The position numbers and the translations under genes are program-made. A stretch of 64,000 bases of DNA from Glandiceps talaboti (lineage: Eukaryota > Hemichordata > Enteropneusta > Spengelidae): assembly GCF_964340395.1 (NCBI RefSeq), contig NC_135560.1, positions 10,299,098 to 10,363,097 on the forward strand, read 5' to 3'. Of this stretch, positions 61,496-64,000 are shown piece after piece. Each line of letters begins with the position of its first letter. The first letter of the stretch is position 1. Below the pieces are notes generated by a model that was given only the letters and a program-made list of their open reading frames with translations, had not been told where the DNA came from and ran no database searches.

Positions 61496-61885
61496 TTAGG
61501 CCCAAGAGAAAAATTGTGTGGTTCCGATTACGCTCAATTTTAGAATAGGTGGGTAGGTAGATTTTTTTAGTTTATTTCATTTTTTATATTTTTTTCATGT
61601 GTTCAGGTTTCCCATTGTTCTCCAAATGGTCTCTGTGTTATTTATTTCTTCCTATCAGATGTACAGCCATTACAGATCTAGATTGGGAGAACAGTTTTAT
61701 AGTGTCCTTTTAAGTTGATATCAGTTTAAACATCCACTATTTCTCGTGAGACTTAAAAAAAAAAAAAAATTGCGATTTTATTATTATTTTTCTCGAATAC
61801 GTAAAAAAAAGTTCAGGGTCGGCAGTGAAAAACTAGGTGGGGTCGGGTAACTGGAACCAAAAAGTTATGTTTTTAGGCCTTATAG
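61496..61885 (-). mobile_element. GGCC-ended non-autonomous element (copy 2)
   Basis: It reads TTAGGCCCAAGAGAAAAATT, then GTGTGGTTCCGATTACGC and AGGTGGGTAGGTAG at the left, and AAACTAGGTGGGGTCGGGTA, then ACTGGAACC and AGGCCTTATAG at the right. Reverse-complemented it aligns with 52555-52932 throughout, with an A-run near 61757 as the main length difference. TTATAG follows GCC in both copies, so it probably belongs to the element. Confidence 0.75.
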
Positions 61886-62501
61886 AAATTTGCAAACAGA
61901 GAAAGCTTCCTCAATTGAATTAAACTGACATACAGCACGATTTGGCCCATTATATTTATATCCATTATATTATTTGCAAACACCGATCTTTGAAATCAGT
62001 GTTTAATGATATGATATGAATTTCGATATTATATAATGTGTTTTTTATCTTTAATGTTTATATACATTCATTGATTCACTGGCCTGTTTATACGCATGGA
62101 CGAATTCACTGTATCTCATAAGTACACTTTATCAAAGTAATGCCGTTTAGTTTCATATATGTGAATTCATGTATGCATACACTTTCAAATTCCTTAAACC
62201 CTATAGATAAAGGTAGGAAAAGGAATTGGCTAGACAAGTCGGACTACTTTGCTGCGATCTACTCTAATTGAGATGGAGAAAGTTTAAGCAACTTGTCTAT
62301 AATGAATACATTTGGGAAATCGTACACACACAGTGGTTTATACACTGATTGAAAATGTTCCGCGGCTAGACATATACCGGTGATAGTTCATTATTTGCCC
62401 AGAGAAAAGAACAGTGATTATAGATGCACACATGTTTTCTTATGAGCCGCTGATACACGAATCACACCACTCCCCAATGCATCCTGTCCTGAATATTTAC
62501 G

Positions 62502-62840
62502 TGTTATTCCCCAATATTTGTCTTCGTTCAGTCAAGGAAATACGAGTGACCTAGGGGACCTTTGTCATTACGAGTTGCTAGACGAGTAGTGACAACGCTT
62601 AGGTCAGGAGTATTTTCCGGCTGGAGGAAGAACAATATCGAAGAATATTATAATTATACCAGCGCCAGTAATATCACAGAAAAATAGGGGAAAGTAATGA
62701 CAATTTTGTATGTTTTGACTCATATTTCGAACACAACAGAATCAGTGACGTAGACATGCGTCGTCGTGACGTAAAACGACTAGAGGATATATTCCATGTA
62801 TTTGTTGCTGAACCTTGCTCGTGCATGGTGTATTCCTATC
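62502..62840. repeat. Dispersed repeat with GTGACCTA-GGGGNCCTTTGTCA (copy 2)
   Basis: GTTATTCCCCAATATTTG, GAGTGACCTAGGGGACCTTT, TTTTGACTCATATTTCGAAC and CAGTGACGTAGACATGCG match 45205-45443 in order. About 105 bp near 62590-62690 is absent from the other copy. TSDs and termini were not resolved. Confidence 0.65.
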
Positions 62841-63724
62841 AGAGCATTTTAGTGTAATCCCCAAATATGAACCCAAGGCTTGGTATATTCCATTTGACGT
62901 TTCCCTATTCCCCTTGACGTTTCCCTAAATAATTAGTTTACTTTATAACAACAGTTAGTTGATTAAAAAACATTGTTTCACAGTAATACGCGCATGCACT
63001 CCTTTGTTATGGAACATAAAATGATCAACATTATGTATATATGCTCAAGATAAATTTACAATTGTTCCTCCTAGACTGTATGTTAATCTAAAAGCTATTT
63101 TACTATTTTGTTGCTCAGGTGACTAATTGTTGAAAATTCGACGATTTGTATACTATAAAGTATAGACAGGTCATGAGTATTATAACTTAAAGGGGCATCG
63201 AAATGTGACTGCAACTGTCATAACTATTTTATGGTGCTCTCAAGCTTAGAAAAAATACACTTTTGCATCTTCGCACACTGAAAGAGGACTGAAATCATTT
63301 TATGCCGTTGACATTTTCTTGTAAACTCTCCTGTGGTGTAAAACAAGAGTATTTTCCTAGACTTTCAAACATCTAAATGAACTCATGATACTTTCAACCA
63401 TACCCTTTATACCCTTTAACCGTACACTTTAAGCTCAAGCTGCTTCCTTGGAGAGATTCTTTTTTTTTTTTTAAATCACGATCGAAAGATACCTTGTTTC
63501 TATTTCACGTTAAGATTGTCACTTTTTAATAAACTAACTTTACCTTATTGCAACTTAATCCTAAATCTTCCACACAGCTCCCAGGTTTTGTCACTTTGAC
63601 GTAGCTCGTGACATTTTGAATTAAACTATTTCTCTTTCTGTAAGGAGTAAGATTTCGTTAAGTCTAGATGTGCTGTTTTTTTGCAAAACATCGACTTCAC
63701 CATTATACTAGTGAATGTCACAAA

Positions 63725-63800
63725 ACGAGAAATGACAGCGAACCTGAAACCTGCGGATTCCAGGCCAGCCACTCTAATCATTCGACCATAACGTCTCCAC
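63725..63800 (-). repeat. tRNA-derived fragment (possible SINE head)
   Basis: On the minus strand TTATGGTCGAATGATTAGAG looks like a pol III A box in a D-arm, and AGGTTCGCTGTC about 35 bases on is a degenerate B box. The acceptor stem does not pair, so this is not a working tRNA gene. Confidence 0.45.
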
Positions 63801-64000
63801 TTATACTCTTTTTTGCGAAGAAGATAAAGTTTAACAACTGAAACCGATAGCGCCCACAATGCTTTAGGATACTCGCAGCGCTAGACGTCATTTTTTTCAT
63901 GCGTTAAATGTCACCAAAGATAAGAGGCTTACATAATCAATTTTGTCCAGTGACTGTTTATAAAATTCCATTAATTTTTTATGACTAATCTCTGTGTCTT

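Larger units (their letters stand above)
61886..64000. other. Non-coding stretch to the window end
   Basis: No supported gene. It holds repeat copies at 62502-62840 and 63725-63800. Confidence 0.5.

Overview
The window is eukaryotic nuclear DNA from an animal. It is AT-rich, gene-poor, packed with tetranucleotide microsatellites and short interspersed repeats, and has splice-site and poly(A) signals but no operons. The most useful clues to the organism are an LTR retrotransposon with integrase ahead of reverse transcriptase (the Gmr1-type order, first described from deuterostomes) and two rhodopsin-class receptors of the somatostatin / allatostatin-C type. A marine invertebrate deuterostome (hemichordate, cephalochordate or echinoderm) fits best. 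That is an inference; the sequence alone does not settle it.

Layout. 1-1.4 kb: no gene seen. 1.3-7.1 kb: receptor gene 1 on the + strand, with a probable TATA/first non-coding exon near 1.38-1.47 kb, a 3.3 kb intron holding a compound microsatellite, one coding exon (ATG 4937, stop 6119-6121) and a poly(A) signal at 7083. 7.1-20.7 kb: non-coding, with a MITE copy, hairpins and microsatellites. 20.76-21.99 kb: receptor gene 2 on the - strand, again one coding exon opening just after a splice acceptor; its 5' exon may lie near 25.98 kb. The two genes converge tail to tail. 22-35 kb: probable 5' intron of gene 2, then non-coding sequence with a fold-back element, a LINE 3'-domain fragment and a 45-bp minisatellite. 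35.31-41.10 kb: a complete but dead Ty3/gypsy-family LTR element with 5-bp target duplications. 41.1-64 kb: no convincing gene, but two candidate minus-strand exons (46.65-46.88 and 60.76-60.92 kb), a 300-bp duplication, a 330-bp tandem duplication carrying X-box-like palindromes, (AT)n and (TC)n tracts, and copies of several unnamed repeat families.

The two receptors are the only intact protein-coding genes I can support. They share the TM3 aspartate, Asn-Gln, SIDRY and ECL2 Cys-x3-Trp-Pro signatures and probably arose by local duplication. Most of the remaining sequence is the remains of mobile elements and simple repeats. Repeat families were recognised by comparing copies within this window, so their names and wider distribution are untested.
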